NCBI GenBank assembly: GCA_032629725.1
Contig: JAFEVB010000022.1
Location: 682,001-746,000 of the forward strand
Source of the DNA: Gremmenia infestans
Taxonomy: Eukaryota; Ascomycota; Leotiomycetes; Helotiales; Hamatocanthoscyphaceae
Reading direction: 5' to 3'
Length of the DNA: 64,000 bases
Shown here: positions 1 through 12,608 of the stretch, one piece after another
How the letters are laid out: each line of letters opens with the position of its first letter
Position numbering within the stretch: position 1 is the first letter of the stretch
Program-made: the position numbers and the translations under genes
Notes under the pieces: model-generated
What the model saw: the letters and a program-made list of their open reading frames with translations, nothing else
Told to the model about the DNA's origin: nothing
Databases searched by the model: none

Positions 1-117
1 GCCCTCATTCTTGTCAGGATGGTGCTTGAGAGCGAGCTTTCGATAACTCTTCGTAATGTCTTTGGACGTGCAGGTTGACTCAAGGCCGAGCACTGCATAG
101 TGATCTTGAAACCCCAT
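1..117 (-). CDS. J-domain (DnaJ/Hsp40) protein, 5' end only
   Basis: The minus-strand frame opens with ATG at 117 and runs off the left edge, giving 39 residues. They form the start of a J domain: helix I (DHYAVLGL), helix II ([13 protein letters not shown]) and the invariant HPD at residues 33-35 followed by KNEG. J domains stimulate Hsp70 ATPase activity through HPD. The domain sits at the very N-terminus, as in class A/B/C J-proteins without a signal peptide, so a cytosolic or nuclear protein is likely. Its client or complex cannot be told because the rest lies outside the window. A 32-bp tandem repeat lies 140 bp upstream of the start. Confidence 0.85.
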   Translation of the reverse strand, partial: MGFQDHYAVLGLESTCTSKDITKSYRKLALKHHPDKNEG

Positions 118-2076
118 TGTGATGTTGTAATGGATACCGTATGATTCGGAGATCCAGTAATCCAGTAATCCAGCAATATAGTGATGCAGTGACCTGAGTA
201 TGCAGTGACGTGAGGATATACTGATGTGTGGTTAGTAGGGTAGATGGGGATGGACTGAAGTAAGGATGTACTAACATGAGTATGAATTGAAGTAAGGATG
301 TACTAACATGAGTATGAATTGAAGTAAGGATCAAGTCAAAGTTCAACCTTTGAATTGAAGAAATATATGTAAAAGGAAGAAAGGAAAGTCGAAATGAGAG
401 GGGACGAGATAATTTCTTATACTCCTAGATCATACTAATTGAGCAAGTGACTCACAGTGACTCACGCATTTCTGACGTTATTTTGAAAAATATTTCTAGA
501 TATGTTCCTCGTTAGGGTGTATATGGTCTTGATTTGATGGTTTAGTCGTTCTTGAGTTGAAATTGTAAGGGACCTATACCAACGCACGAGACCTTCACCA
601 TGCCCGAAAAGCTACATCGCTCCGCACTAATTGAGAAAGCCGTGGGAAAATTCCAGATTGCAACCGCTTGGGAAAGGAGAAGGCACACCGGCGCCATTGG
701 TCTTTACCACAAGTAGTTAATTAACACAATCGTAGCGTTGGCGTGGAAATAAAGTCATTTGGAATATTCTTCATGCGCGGCGTGGAATTCCTGGCATAGA
801 AAATCGTTTCAGTTGCAAGCTAAGGTAGGAGTAACTATTATTCCGTTTCTTCATATATGTGCGAAGACTAGAGGTCGCTTTCGTACGGGACGCCATTGCC
901 GGCGCGGGATGGGTTCCAAAGTTGCAATAAACAACAAATTTAGATACAAAATATCTCCAAATAAAAAAAGGCGCAAGACTTTCATGGCCATATCTTACTA
1001 CGAAGACAACTTTTCCCTCGATTCTAATTAATGCTTGTTGGGCTTTTTAGGGCATCGTGTGGTCTTCAAGAATCCTAATCCTCCACAGAAGCTTCGAGCT
1101 TGCATTAGGATACACTACCCGGAAGAATTCGATGCGACCAACATGAAAATTCAATGGATGGGCCAATATAATATCTAGGTAATCGCGTTCTGAGAACTTT
1201 GGAACGCAGATGACAACGTCTTGAAATCTCTGTATTCTGCAACATAAATCTTTACTGGCCTTCAAAATAGCCTAACGAAATTGGTACGCTAGCGAAAAGT
1301 ACAAATTTTCAGAAATATGACGATATAAACCAAACCCGCCTTCGAAAAAGATGGTAGTCAACGCGGTTTATACCTTACTTGTGACGCATGCAAGCATACT
1401 TACCTAGGTAGCGGCTTCCTTCTTGACTAATGACCATGGCCACGAGTAAATGAATTTTTTTGATGGCAATTCAGTTCACTAGAACCATTGATAATCTATT
1501 CAAGGCGCAGGAGGACTGTGATTGGCTGCTACAGCAGGGCCGCGATTATTCTTGAGAAATATATCTTCATATACGTTTTATAAAGGAAGTAGGTTTTGAT
1601 GGGCGTTGGATTTGACTTCTACAGTGCGACTGTAGCCGAGAATCTAAATCCTAGCCCATTTGAAAATAACGCGATGCGTTTCACACCACTTCAACATACC
1701 TAGGCAGACATCACAACAGCAGATACAGAACTTCAAATGCAACTGGCTCTAGAGTGAGTGACCTTGTGCTTCTTCTGGCCCAGTCGGGAGATTTTGCACC
1801 GACCTGGGGCCTGCAGGTTCTCCACCGCCATTGAAGATCTCCCCGCCTCAATGCAACGGAAGAAACTGGAGCTCGTGGAGAAAAGGGCTCCGTTGAGGAG
1901 AATATCTCACGAGTTCTGAGGCTTGTAAGTCGCTGTTTTCAGACTATTGCCCCAAGTAATTTGTCTATGAGTGAGTATCGTATCTTCCATTTCCTGCCTC
2001 TTTTCGAATCCGCCGGGACTCTTTCTTACTACTGTACACGTCGCGCTTGCTTTCTGCATCGTAGTATTTCGGCGCA
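118..2076. other. intergenic region, no convincing gene
   Basis: The spacer between the divergent J-domain and pectate lyase genes. Open frames at 759-1031 (+) and 1047-1265 (-) show no family motif, no splice-consistent extension and low-complexity composition, so I do not call them. It holds the 32-bp tandem repeat and AT-rich stretches. The part from about 1700 onward is probably the pectate lyase promoter. Confidence 0.5.
258..331. repeat. 32-bp tandem repeat, about 2.3 copies
   Basis: The unit beginning AAGTAAGGATGTACTAACAT starts at 258 and again at 290, both copies identical, and a third partial copy starts at 322 and diverges after about 10 bases. It lies in the presumed promoter or 5' leader of the J-domain gene. 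Shorter CCAGTAAT repeats sit just downstream (about 150-178). Confidence 0.85.
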
Positions 2077-3509
2077 ATGAAGTTCCTTTCAACGTTACTC
2101 AATGCTTTCATTCTTTTTGGAAACGCGTCCGGTCTTGTGGCATTTCCTGGAGCCGAGGGTTTTGGAGCTGAAGCAGTGGGCGGTCGGACGGGAACAGTAT
2201 ATGTCGTGACCAACCTCAATGACAGCGGTGCAGGATCTCTTCGTGATGCTGTTTCAACCGAAGGCCGAATCGTTGTATTTGCCGTGGGCGGGGGTAACAT
2301 CTTCATCCCGAGTAGAGTGAAACCAGCTGATGGATTTCTCCAGTCATTCAAATCACCGACCGAATCGTAGTTCCTGCTCATACCACGATCCTAGGCCAAA
2401 CGGCTCCTGGAGGAGGCATCACCGTGTATGGCAACGGATGGTCTTTCTCAAATGCCGACGATTCCATTATCCGCTATATCCGCATCAGAATGGGAAAGAA
2501 TGGAACCTCTGGCAAAGATGCTATTACCCTTGCTGATGGAAACACCATGATTTTTGACCACCTCTCGGTTTCCTGGGGAAGAGATGAAACCTTTTCAATT
2601 AATGGATCCGGTGCCAATATAACGATTCAGAACAGTATTATTGGGCAAGGTCTTGAAACTCACTCCTGTGGTGGTTTGATCCAGACAGATGGAGGTGTCT
2701 CACTATTTCGAAACCTCTACATTGATAACAAAACACGGAATCCAAAGGTCAAAGGTAACAAAGTCACCAGAGCCAGCTCCCCTAGACATGCGAAATTCGC
2801 TGACGACCGAGCCTTAGGGGTAAATGACTTCACCAACAATGTAGTCTACAATTGTAAGTCATTACAAAGTCCGTATTCCATCAATAATCTAAGAAATAAA
2901 GGGGGAGGCGGGGGAGGTTACATAGCCGGAGGAGACTCCAACGGCACGTCATACGCCAACATCATCGGGAACTACTTCATCTCAGGATCTAACACAACAG
3001 TCACAGCCTTCACCAGAGGCAACACCAATTTCCACGGCTACGTATCAGAAAATTACTATGACCCCGACCAGAACGGCGCTCTCGATGGCTCAGCAATCGC
3101 TGCTACATCCAGCAACTACGGCGGCATAGTCATAGGAGACACTCAATACCCATACCCAGCACCATCCACCATCCTACCCGCCCCTCAAGCCGTAGCCCTG
3201 GCCATCAAATGCGGCGGCGCAAGCTTAGTCCGCGACAGCATCGATACGCGCCTGATTTCCGAACTCCAGACTTACGGAACGGTGGGAGAGCTGATCTCAG
3301 ACGAGACCGCGAGTCCCATGGACGGACCTGGCACCGTTGATCCTGGGACTGTAGCTCTTGATACGGATGGTGATGGAATTCCTGATTCGGTGGAGGTGCA
3401 GATGGGGACGGATCCCGAGGTGGCTGATTCTATGGATATTTGCGCGTCGGGATATACGAATATTGAGACTTGGGCGAACTCGTTGGTGCCGTCTGGATAT
3501 CAATACTAA
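2077..3509 (+). CDS. secreted pectate lyase, polysaccharide lyase family 1
   Basis: Exons 2077-2293, 2344-2754, 2818-2853 and 2902-3509 give 423 aa. The three introns (50, 63 and 48 nt) are supported because splicing restores family motifs: AVGG-VIQI, NPKVKG-VNDFT and VVYNW-GGGGGY. Two of them have lengths divisible by three and stay open if unspliced. A hydrophobic signal peptide covers residues 1 to about 20. The core has the right-handed beta-helix signature of PL1 enzymes (LNDSGAGSLRDAV, ILGQTAPGGG, FDHLSVSWGRDE, NPKVKG, ENYYDPDQNG), which cleave polygalacturonate by beta-elimination with Ca2+. The C-terminus carries a DTDGDGIPDSVE calcium-binding thrombospondin-type-3-like repeat and then GYTNIETWANSL, a tail also common in bacterial PL1 proteins. 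It probably acts outside the cell on plant pectin. Confidence 0.93.
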
Positions 3510-4310
3510 TATATTGTGCGTAGGTACACGTACGCACATAGCTTCCGAGCAACTTCATCGTAACGATGCAACGCAACTTCCAACGGTTACTCAACATGGA
3601 TTTCATCTCCACTCCTCTCTACTATAGCAAGCCTAGTCAGTGTTCTCCATCGGCCTTACTCCCTACACCGTTCCACCATTTTCCTCCACTTCCTCTTCCT
3701 CCTCCCTAGGAATTGGTGTACCGCAAAACCAAATCAGAGAGGAAGCGCGTTTCAATCCCATCCTCGCCCTCAGCTCTATCTCGTGATAAGGCTGCCATAT
3801 TCATCATCCGTCTGTCAGAGGGACATCTCACAAGGTCGGACTGGGAAGAAACTACGCCCAAGTCACGGGCAGAGGAACATTTTGCTGCTGTCTGTATCGT
3901 TACCGTTTAACGAGGCAACGATATGCAAAATGTGATGCTTTGCTATACTATACCACTTGGGCTCAAATCGCCACTGGCTGTGGGCTTTTTAAGCGCGTCA
4001 CGTTAAAATCCGAAACACACTCTGCTCCAATTTTCCATTCAGTTCTCATCCTCTATAATAAACGTCCCACCCAAACACCAAATACACCATATCCCACAAA
4101 ACCCTCCCAACATAGTTCTCGTGCACAGCACAATCCACATCTTTACCAAGCCATTTTAACTCCTTGATCCCCATCCCAATCAACGCCAAACATACACTAT
4201 ATCCCACAAAAAAATCCCCAACATACCTAATTCCCATACAGCATTCAGCCCCCATCCCCTCTCCACCAGCCCAGTCTCACTCCTCCACCCCCCTCCCAAT
4301 TCCCCTGCCA
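3510..4310. other. intergenic region, nothing recognised
   Basis: Convergent spacer between the pectate lyase and the small minus-strand gene. The part after about 4020 is C-rich (many CCC/ACA runs), producing long but motif-free plus-strand frames. It probably includes both 3' UTRs. Confidence 0.5.
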
Positions 4311-4860
4311 CTAAACAAACCATCCTTTATCCCACCTCACCACCTCAGCCAAGCTAGCCCACACAGCCCACCTCATCATAATCTCCTCCTGTTCCTCGCA
4401 ATACGGATACATTGGTTGGTGCCGACTCGCCGTCTCGATAGATTCGGCGACCGCCCTGTCCATGCGATATTCATCTATACCAGCCATAAACAACTCGCAG
4501 CTATCTTTGAAATCCGCAACGGGCTTGGGGGCATTTGGTGGCGTCGCAGGGCCCTCCTCAGAAATGGGCCAATCTGCCCATGGATCACGTGAATCCATTT
4601 CGTGGAGCCCCGTATGTTCCATTGGGCTCTCGTAAGCTGAGGAAGGGGTTTTGGGCGGCGTAGGCGCCGTACTGGAATTCTCGGTCTCTGAGTGAGCGTA
4701 ACTCGTGGGAATTGCGGTATACGTAGCGATCGTCGCCGGTGAACTTGCTCCGGTTCTATTCCTTGATAGGCGGTTTTGGTTTTCTGGTTTGCTGTGTCCT
4801 TGGAGGATTATTAGTACAATGGGATATGGAACTGGGTAATTATCACTTACTGGAGCCCAT
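4311..4860 (-). CDS. small protein with predicted N-myristoylation site, function unknown
   Basis: Coding exons 4851-4860 (10 nt) and 4311-4798 are joined over a 52-nt GT-AG intron (4799-4850), giving 165 aa. The join places MGSRHSKP in frame with the downstream open frame. The start context AAACATGG is favourable. After Met removal the N-terminus fits the myristoylation consensus G-x3-S with Lys next, so membrane tethering is plausible but inferred. Residues about 10-75 are Ser/Thr/Pro-rich and likely disordered. The C-terminal third (FKDSCELFMAGIDEYRMDRA to VVRWDKGWFV) looks helical. No known domain is recognised. Without the tiny first exon the frame would start at an internal Met (4622) and lose the lipidation signal. 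Confidence 0.75.
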
Positions 4861-6193
4861 GTTTAAAAGTATTGATTGAATGCTGTGAAGGGATGTTTGA
4901 GGGGCAACTGGAGGGGTACAGCAACGTCCTTAAAAAATATATAAAAGATATGATTTCTTGGGTTCTCTAAACATGGTTCTTGGAGTTTCAAAGTTAACCA
5001 AATCACTTTATAAGTAAAAGTGAGGATGTTGAACAAAGAATGAGCACGTTCTTCACTGTAAGGGTTGTAGCGAGACTATCATAGGGGATGTCCGTCGCTA
5101 CACGATAGCTAGACATGGATGAAGAATGAGAAAGAAAGAAAAAGAGGAATGAAGCTGGGGCCAGCATAGTGGCAGATATTTACATTATTTGGATAATTCT
5201 AAGATCGTTGGAGTGAGGATATGTCTCTGTTCTCTTGAGCTGCGACGCAACACAATGTCTGAGGACTATGGATGTTTTCAGAAGAGCCCAGAATAGCAAG
5301 CGATTCTTTGCATCTTCCGACCTCTGATACATGTCACACCCTTTAGAGAACAATGGAATATTTCACTTGCATAGCCACTAATCACCTGACATGGTCATGC
5401 GGTAGGCGTGTAAATTCCGAGTCTCACAAAGCTCTGATGACTTCTGCTCCGATATTATAGAAGTACAACTGGTTTTACAAGTCAATTTGAATTGATAAAT
5501 GAAACTAACAATGGACGTAGACACCAAGGTCTGTAGAAAACGGAGGAATTAGAAATTGAAATTTGTCTCATCGCGGATACCCATTGTTCGAAATCAACGT
5601 TAAATGAAACTTGAGGAGAAACCTCGAAAACAAAAACCAGAAACCGTGAGAAGCTGGTAGCAAAGGCATGTCCGTGCTTTAGTTGCGCTGTTCCGCCATC
5701 TTCTTCTGAATATTGTCAACGGCGCCCATATTGGCCGACTCAGGAGGCCTCCTAGTACGATGGTGGTCTAAATCATGATGCAAGCCTAAGAACTTCAAAT
5801 ACACATGCAAAGCACGAACAGCCATATGTCTCAGATGTTTTCTGTGTGTTTAGGATGCTTAAATCAAGGTGTTGCGCTGTCCAGGAATTCAACGAGTGGA
5901 AACTAGGCCGGATATTTCTCTTGGATCTGGGCTATATTGCAGATAGCAAAAAAGCAGATGTCGAGAACATGCTATTCAAGTATACTGACAAATGACCAAC
6001 GTCCCTGTGTTGATAAGTGTCATACCATTAATCGAGGATATGATCCAATTCCACAACGGAACGTCTACTAAAAATATCCGAATCTTCCACAAACGTGAGG
6101 TCACATGCACATACGGTTGAGAGTGGGTAGTTGAGGAGAGAATCGAAAGTGTGCTTGGAACCCAGTCAAGATCATGGATCAATCCTTGGTTTT
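4861..6193. other. intergenic region, nothing recognised
   Basis: Upstream region of the small myristoylation-type gene and downstream region of the F-box-like gene. AT-rich, many in-frame stops on both strands. The frame at 5976-6197 (-) starts at the end of the F-box-like gene and has no motif. Confidence 0.5.
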
Positions 6194-7995
6194 TCACGAT
6201 TCGTAGTCGATGTTCTTATCATGAAGAGGTAAATGATCGATTGGAATGCTGAAATCCACGTCTCCGGAGGGATCCCACTTGTACAACTCTTTGCGGACGC
6301 CACGAATCTTGAGATATTGACTTTCCAGGTCATCCACGGCCTCCCTGAATCCTTGAACAGAATAGAAGGAGTGTTCCCGGAAAGCTTTCAAAACGAGCCT
6401 TGGAGAGTCATCGTCTGGCCGAACTCTAGGATGATTTCCGAACCTCCATTCAAGAGTTTCGAGATTTTCCTTGACGCTGCAAGGTAAGTTACAATATTTG
6501 AATGCGTTTGCGTAAGTCTCCAAGAGAGCCATTCCAGACGAGACTTCGTGCATCTTTGCAAAAGAACTTGAAACGAAAATGTTACCGCATCCTCTATAAG
6601 CGTTAGAGAAAAGGCCTCCAGCCATCTTCTCATTACTGACGAATTCGGCTAGCTCTTGAGAGATAGCCACTATACGCTGGTACTGGGGTTCTAAAGAATT
6701 GACGATCTTTGATCGTAAGCGCTTGAATTCGGGTGTGTCTTGTCTTTCGATCTGGTATTCGGCATCAGATAAGTCTGCGCCAAGGGGATGGAAAGCATCA
6801 AAATCCGTTGAATTACACCCGCAAATGTGTTGCCCAGATATCATAGAAAGAAAGGCATTGCCCTCTTGACAACAGATCAAGCGATGTTCCAGTACATACT
6901 TGAACGGCTCATAATGGTCAAAAGCCATTACGTAGTAAAGCTGTATAAGGAAATATTAGCCTTACTAGATCTGTAATTTGAGAATATAGTAATGGATGGG
7001 GAGTCAGCTAATGACCCTCTTGATTTGAGATACCAAAAGTGAAAACAATTTCATCTTACCAGAGAGTTGTACATTTTAGCTAAAGAACTCGATGGTCGAT
7101 CTTCTTGTACCAGCTTTTTCAGCACTTGAAGTTCAGCATCATTTTCGCGCAGCTTAGTAGTAAAGTCATGCCTCATATATAGAATATCGATGGGGAACAA
7201 GTGGTAAAAGGTAGGCACCTCAGAGGCAGTAGCGGCCCGATACCGAAAGCTTTCGATTTTACTAAGGTTTTGAAGCGGCCTAATGAGGTGCCTATCCCTT
7301 CCAACGCCCCCGTACGTATTCAACTTCGCGAAGCCTTCCTCTCGCGATGGGATCAGCAACAGCTCCAGCGACTTCAATTTTGAGTCTGAGATGGCGATAC
7401 AGAATCTGGTCATGATTGAAATTGCATCCTTATATGTGCGAATCTTTCCAAGGAGCATAACCTTCCATCTTCGAACCCTTGAGACGGCGGAGAAGTGTGC
7501 CCTGTGGTCAAATCTTGTCAGGGGAGAGATAATGTGTGGTTGTTGCGCCGGCCTCGGCCAATCATAATCGATTCTGGGAACGAAAGCCACGAAAAAAGTG
7601 TTGTCTCCGTATAGGACAAATAAGGCTTCCCGGTTGATCTGCTTGCAAGTTGCAATAATATTCGGAGTCAAACCATAAGATGTTGTAATTTCAGTTTTGT
7701 CCGCTTTTCCCACACATGGGAATTCAGCTAAGCTCGGATTGAATAACAGGCATCGATAAATTAGGATTCTAATTTCGATAGGAAGCTTGGCCAGAAATAA
7801 ACATGGCGTAGGACAAGCTACTTGAGTAGTATTCGGGTAGTCCAGGATGGTGATGTTCTCGGAATGTGATGAATTGGTGAGACTGCCAGAGCCCTGAATA
7901 AAGGGAATACTGGTAGTGTAATTGGTATACGTGGTATCGTCTGCGGTACTGGGTGGAGACCGACCACTCAAGTCAGGGTCATTCGAGGAGACCAT
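6194..7995 (-). CDS. F-box/2EXR-like protein
   Basis: Exons 7060-7995 and 6194-6940 are joined over a 119-nt intron (6941-7059, donor GTAAGA, acceptor TACAG), giving 560 aa. The join KMYNSL-LYYVMAFDHYEP keeps frame. Residues about 66-130 show the pattern of fungal F-box-like or 2EXR proteins: LAKLPIEIRILIYRCLLF, then ATCKQINREALFVLYGDNTF. These domains usually mark lineage-expanded fungal proteins; a role as an SCF substrate adaptor is possible but not shown. The N-terminal 50 residues are Ser/Thr-rich. The long C-terminal half (residues about 313-560) has no recognised domain. Intron-containing noncoding sequence may continue upstream (possible 5' UTR intron near 8055). Confidence 0.8.
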
Positions 7996-10493
7996 CTCTG
8001 ATTTTCTGCCATGAAGTTAGTGAGAAGCCCGGATCGGAGTTCCTTAAAAATACTTACAAAGGTAAAAGTTGAAGTCCTCGCCGAGTGGTATAGATCGACG
8101 ATACCGAAGGAAGTATTTGTCTGATTTGATGTCAGCTTCGACTCGTAGTATATCCAGCTTCGGTAATCAAGCTCACCTTCGCAGGTTTTCCTGCTTTGTC
8201 AATCTTGCGATGAAGCAAGAGCTACGAGGTTGAGTTGAGATGTAGTGTTGGTGCAAAGGGAATGGAAACGAGCAAGCGCGACGGGTTTGGTCTAAAAATC
8301 GACTAAGGGAAAGCAAAAGCAGTCGGTAGCGAGGCAGGTAGACTGCGAAAACTTCCAAGCGGTTGCGCTTGCCTCTTCTGATTTATACTTCATTAAATGT
8401 AGTAAAGTAAGCAAAGGAGGAGAACATAACTTAAGAATATGTTGAATAAATCCAGGACCGCTCGCATTAGCTAAGAAGTCGCAGCATAAAGACAAAACAT
8501 TCCACTTCTCACTGGAGAGAGAAATATAAGTCCGGCTCTTATAATCATCCCAAAAGGCAAGCTCGAGACAACATGCGTAGGGAGATTCTTAGAACTGTGC
8601 GAGGACAAAGTCTTGGCGCCGAGTCGACGGCCCATTCCCACACACTGGTGACACTCCGACTCGAATGTGGTCGAGCATTGCATTTACAATGAGAGTTTGC
8701 AAGGAGACCAACGATTCATGTAAATCGATGACGATATATAATACCACCGAATCTCATGTCAGAGCGGGACGCAGAGGCTTTGAATACCGAAACTCTTTAC
8801 GAGTGAGGGAATTAAGAAAGCCACGACTGCACCACCGCGTCTGAAAAGGCCCATTCCGCCTGCTTCAGATCCACACAGTCGGGCCTCATCCAGCTGGATG
8901 CCCCTATCAAATTCATCTGGGAGTATTGGTTGCAGATAAGCAACAACAGAAATGTATCAAGAAGTAAGAAGGTGGGGACAGAGTTGCAAAATAATTGGTT
9001 CAATCGCTTAGTCAGCCAAATATCGATCGATATGTACCCTTCGGCAGAACGATGTGAGCTGACCGTCTCTTGACACGGTGAAGAACATGCAAGAAATACC
9101 CTCATGCTTTCGGCCCGCATCTGGGCAAGTATCATGTTCGATACCCATTGAGCTTGGTGATTTGATTCAAAGATAGGGCTATAGTAGGTGCAGTTTGCCA
9201 GTTTCTTTATATAACATCGTTTCTTTCCCACCTTCTCTATTCAAACCATTCTACATCAAACTATCCTACATCAAATCATCCTACAATACCTTTCCTTCCT
9301 AGCCACCGAAACTCCATCGGCAAAGCCAAACATGCACTCCACCCCTCCTTCGGCAATGCGATTCACGGCCCAGGTCTGGCCGAGATGGCTCCCAGCAGCC
9401 ATTCTAGGAGAATCTCGAGCTGTGATCACTCGCATCGCGCCGTCGACCACTGTCAGCAAGTACCAGCCGGCATCTGCTCGCCAGCCTGCCTCCATGTATA
9501 GTTCCTCGTACCCACCTCCTCCAAGGACACATACACAGGCTGGACAAGCAAGCCAGCCGACGCAGTAGGAGCTGGTCTTCTTGAATGGCGTCATATTATG
9601 CCGAATTTCCCTACCTGTAGGGTCACGGCTATGACTCATCTCATATGTTGAATTTGAACGGACTGCTAGACGAGAAGGCAATCTTTATTACACGTCTGTG
9701 ACTGTCATGTTACATGAATTGATGGTTTAGAGCAAGAGAGCCAGGCAAGGGCTTTGGAGTTTATAGAAGGACGGTCTAAATGGCCGCACTGAGCAAAAAG
9801 AAAACAGGGGAAATTGTCTGGTATAGAGGACAAGGGCCCTAGAAAGGCGTTTACGAAAAATGTCTTAGAGCTGGAAGTTTGGGTTAGGCTGTATAATTCG
9901 GTCAAGGGGGGACAGAGAGAGAGAGAGAGAGAGAGACCTTTAGATGAGACTTAGAATATACTGGTAGAAATGTGGGGTATGTACTCACGGGCCATGAGTC
10001 ATGGCCAGACTTTATGATAAAGTTCTTAGAAGAAGAATTTTAATGATTAATGAAACAATATTTATCGGATGTCAAGTCAATTGATCAGATGATGTTGGTA
10101 CCCTTTTTATGTTATATCAGTGTACTTGCCTTATTACCCTACGCCGACATTGCAAACTTGATGCTCACTACTACTCACGCAGTTATACTTACATTTACAA
10201 GGAACGCGGAAGGGGAATGGTGGAAAAAGGTGCTGTTCCTGTTACGATATCACACCTTGCATGTCACTTGTAGGGTTCGGTAGATGGTAGGTACATACGC
10301 AAAGACCTAGGTGGGCTTAGACAGTCAAACCATTAGCGCGAGAAAGCGATATCGAGACAGAAATGTGTATACTGCATGCAAGCGCCCATCCCCACCCCTC
10401 CAAAAACGCCAGTGAAACTCAAAGTAAAGCAAATTATGCTATGCCATTCATTCCCTCCACTTAATCATTCAACCCACGAGGAAAGAATATATA
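7996..10493. other. 2.5-kb region without a convincing gene
   Basis: Two minus-strand frames are the only long ones: 8812-9231 (139 aa, hydrophobic middle) and 9271-9681 (136 aa, Cys/Gly-rich around GWLACPACVCVLGGGGYEEL). The second overlaps a plus-strand frame of similar quality (9332-9568). Neither has a domain or supporting splice sites, so I leave them uncalled. A (GA)n microsatellite lies at 9912-9936. The 5' leader of the F-box-like gene probably lies at 7996-8200. Confidence 0.45.
9912..9936. repeat. (GA)n microsatellite
   Basis: Uninterrupted AG dinucleotides over about 24 bases, in intergenic DNA. Confidence 0.95.
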
Positions 10494-12000
10494 TTAAGCA
10501 ATAGTACCCTGGCCCTCATTAACAGACATGCCATTCTCCTCCATCATGACTCCATGTTCATCGTATACTACATGGCTAAAGGCATCGAAATCATTATTGT
10601 CCACTAACCAGTCCTCGTCATCCACATCAGCAGTTAACTTTGCCATCAGTCCATTGCCTGCTTTGGGGTAAGGGGGGCTAGCGGGTGTGCTTTCGCGGCT
10701 ATCTTCACCTTGCGCATCACCTTGAACATGCAGCGCTGGGGGCGCAGACGCGGCATGCGCAGAATTCTGTTGAGATACGCTACCGGGTGGTGTTTTGATT
10801 TTGCGGATAAAGTTAATGGTGGCATTTGGCGTTGTTTCTGCGCGGGAGAAAAGACCAGTTGAAGTCGTGGCGGAGGGTGGAAAAGGCTGTTGTGGGTGGA
10901 TGTTCGTTCGACGCTCGGAGCTGGCGCGGTTGGCGGCGGCGGTGGCGTCAGAAGTCTGAGGGGGAGGAAAGATTGGAAGGTTCGGATGAAGGACTGTAGC
11001 TTGCATGAGAAGGTTTACGAGCTGTTGATGTGGAAGGGAATTGAAGTACGAGCGTTTCTGTGCAGGTTCTGTTAGTAAAGATGCATGTTTAGAGTGATGA
11101 AGGACAAACCTCTTCTACACTATGTCCTTGCCAGCTGACCCCTTTTGGCTCAGAGCTTGCGGGCTTAATACCCTTCTTCTTACTACATTCCGCGCAGTAC
11201 CAAGGCGCCGTTTCGTCATTGACCATTTCTTCGGATACAATAGGATCATGACACATCTGATGCCAACCTAGATTGCATCCGTCGCAAAACACAATCATAT
11301 TTTTCTGTGGGCTATGTCCTCTTCCACATCTCTTGCACAATGCTTGTTCTTGTGCCCTCTTGGATGGTGCTCGTTTTCTCGAATGAGGCTCAGATACAGC
11401 CGGAATGAAAGGCGCAGGCTTGACAATGTGACGTCCTGACTGGGTGATCTTGGGCAGCTCCGTAACGCTCTCAGCATCGTCCGAGTCCGAATCGCCCCCA
11501 AGCTTGGACATAGCGTCAGACTCCTCATCCTCACTCATACTTTCAGACTTCATCCGCTTTCTCTTTGTTCCCGCTCGCGCACCACCTCTCCCTCTGGCAG
11601 ATCCTCGTCCTTTGCCTCCACTAGCTGATCCAGCAGCAGAGCTTGTGGGGGTACTTGCAGGTCGTGGCGCAATCGAGCTACCTCCCACAGATGTTCTCCC
11701 CGCAGCACCAGCTCTCTGTCTGTTTCCAATAGGCGGACTCGGGATCTCCATATTCATTGACGTCTTCATGCCCATCATCACATTGCGCTTCATATCCTCA
11801 TACCCAGGAGGGGGTCCCGTCATGCCAATTGAGGAGAGGCTTGAGCCACCAGTGAGAGCCCCAGAGCCGGATTGGATGCGCTTTAGAATCATTTCCGTCG
11901 CTGCAGAGAACTGGGGAACGTATTTGGGAGGCGAGTCGGCCATTGGGGCATCAGCGCTGCCAGGCGCAGCTGGAGTTTGAGGGGGCGCGTCAGAAGCCAT
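10494..12000 (-). CDS. PHD-finger chromatin protein
   Basis: Exons 11110-12000 and 10494-11057, with a 52-nt intron (11058-11109, donor GTTTGT, acceptor TGCACAG), give 484 aa. A nearer AG at the same intron end would lead to an immediate stop, so the CTGCACAG acceptor is chosen. It yields EEKRSYFNSLPHQQLVNLL, which continues into the conserved MQATVLHPNLPIFP. I start at Met 12000 (CAACATGGCTTC) rather than the frame's earlier Met at 12126. A PHD finger covers residues about 222-272 (CKRCG, FCDGC, WHQMCH, WYCAEC: C4HC3), the fold that reads histone H3 tails. An RG/RGG basic patch and KRKR nuclear signal lie at about 129-150. The C-terminus is acidic. Probably nuclear; the complex is unknown. 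Confidence 0.88.
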
Positions 12001-12608
12001 GTTGGATCGCGAATAGGTTGCGAACGAGATATGCGCCGGAGGTCGTAGATGCTGGCGCAGGAAATTAATAACAATTGAGTCGTATAAGAATAGGAAGCCA
12101 ACCTCTGAGGTACTGATACCAGGCAATCCGAGTTCAATTGACCTTTCTCAATCTCAACAGACGTCGTTGGCGCTGAGCTTAAATGAGGCGTGATATCGGG
12201 AGATATAGAAGATCAACGAAAGCGCATTGAGAGCATCAAGGTCGGATTTGATGCCGGCAAGTGTTTGTAACAACGCGTTAATAGTATTGAAGACTGACAG
12301 GTTGGTGTTTGTCTTTTCAAGCACAGTTCCAGCCAAACGATGAACTATCCATCTACCACGTGATGCAATTAGCACGTGACTGCACATCAATCCAACATTT
12401 GGCAATGTATGGATGGTATTCTGAGGCCAAGAACTTCAGCCGAATTCATGATTATTCTTTAGCTTAAGCTAGCAAGTCCAGTTACCAAAAATATGCCTTG
12501 CGATTTCTAAAGTTGTTGCCCCTCAGTGGACAATGAATGCAGACCAGACTCTATGTAGGTGGTTTTCCAATCGATTTAACGCTTTACGAATATCTATAAA
12601 CTAGATTT
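12001..12608. other. intergenic region, promoter of the PHD-finger gene
   Basis: Lies between two minus-strand genes. A frame extending the PHD gene upstream to 12126 is open, but homology-like composition stops at Met 12000. The frame at 12154-12405 has no motif. No other element was seen. Confidence 0.45.

Noticed and set aside
759..1031. 90-aa plus-strand frame
   Set aside because: No domain, unusual composition and no splice partner; probably chance.
1965..2381. 138-aa minus-strand frame over the pectate lyase 5' end
   Set aside because: Shadow of the pectate lyase exons on the other strand.
8812..9681. Two minus-strand frames of 139 and 136 aa
   Set aside because: No family motif, and rival plus-strand frames of equal quality; cannot be supported as genes.
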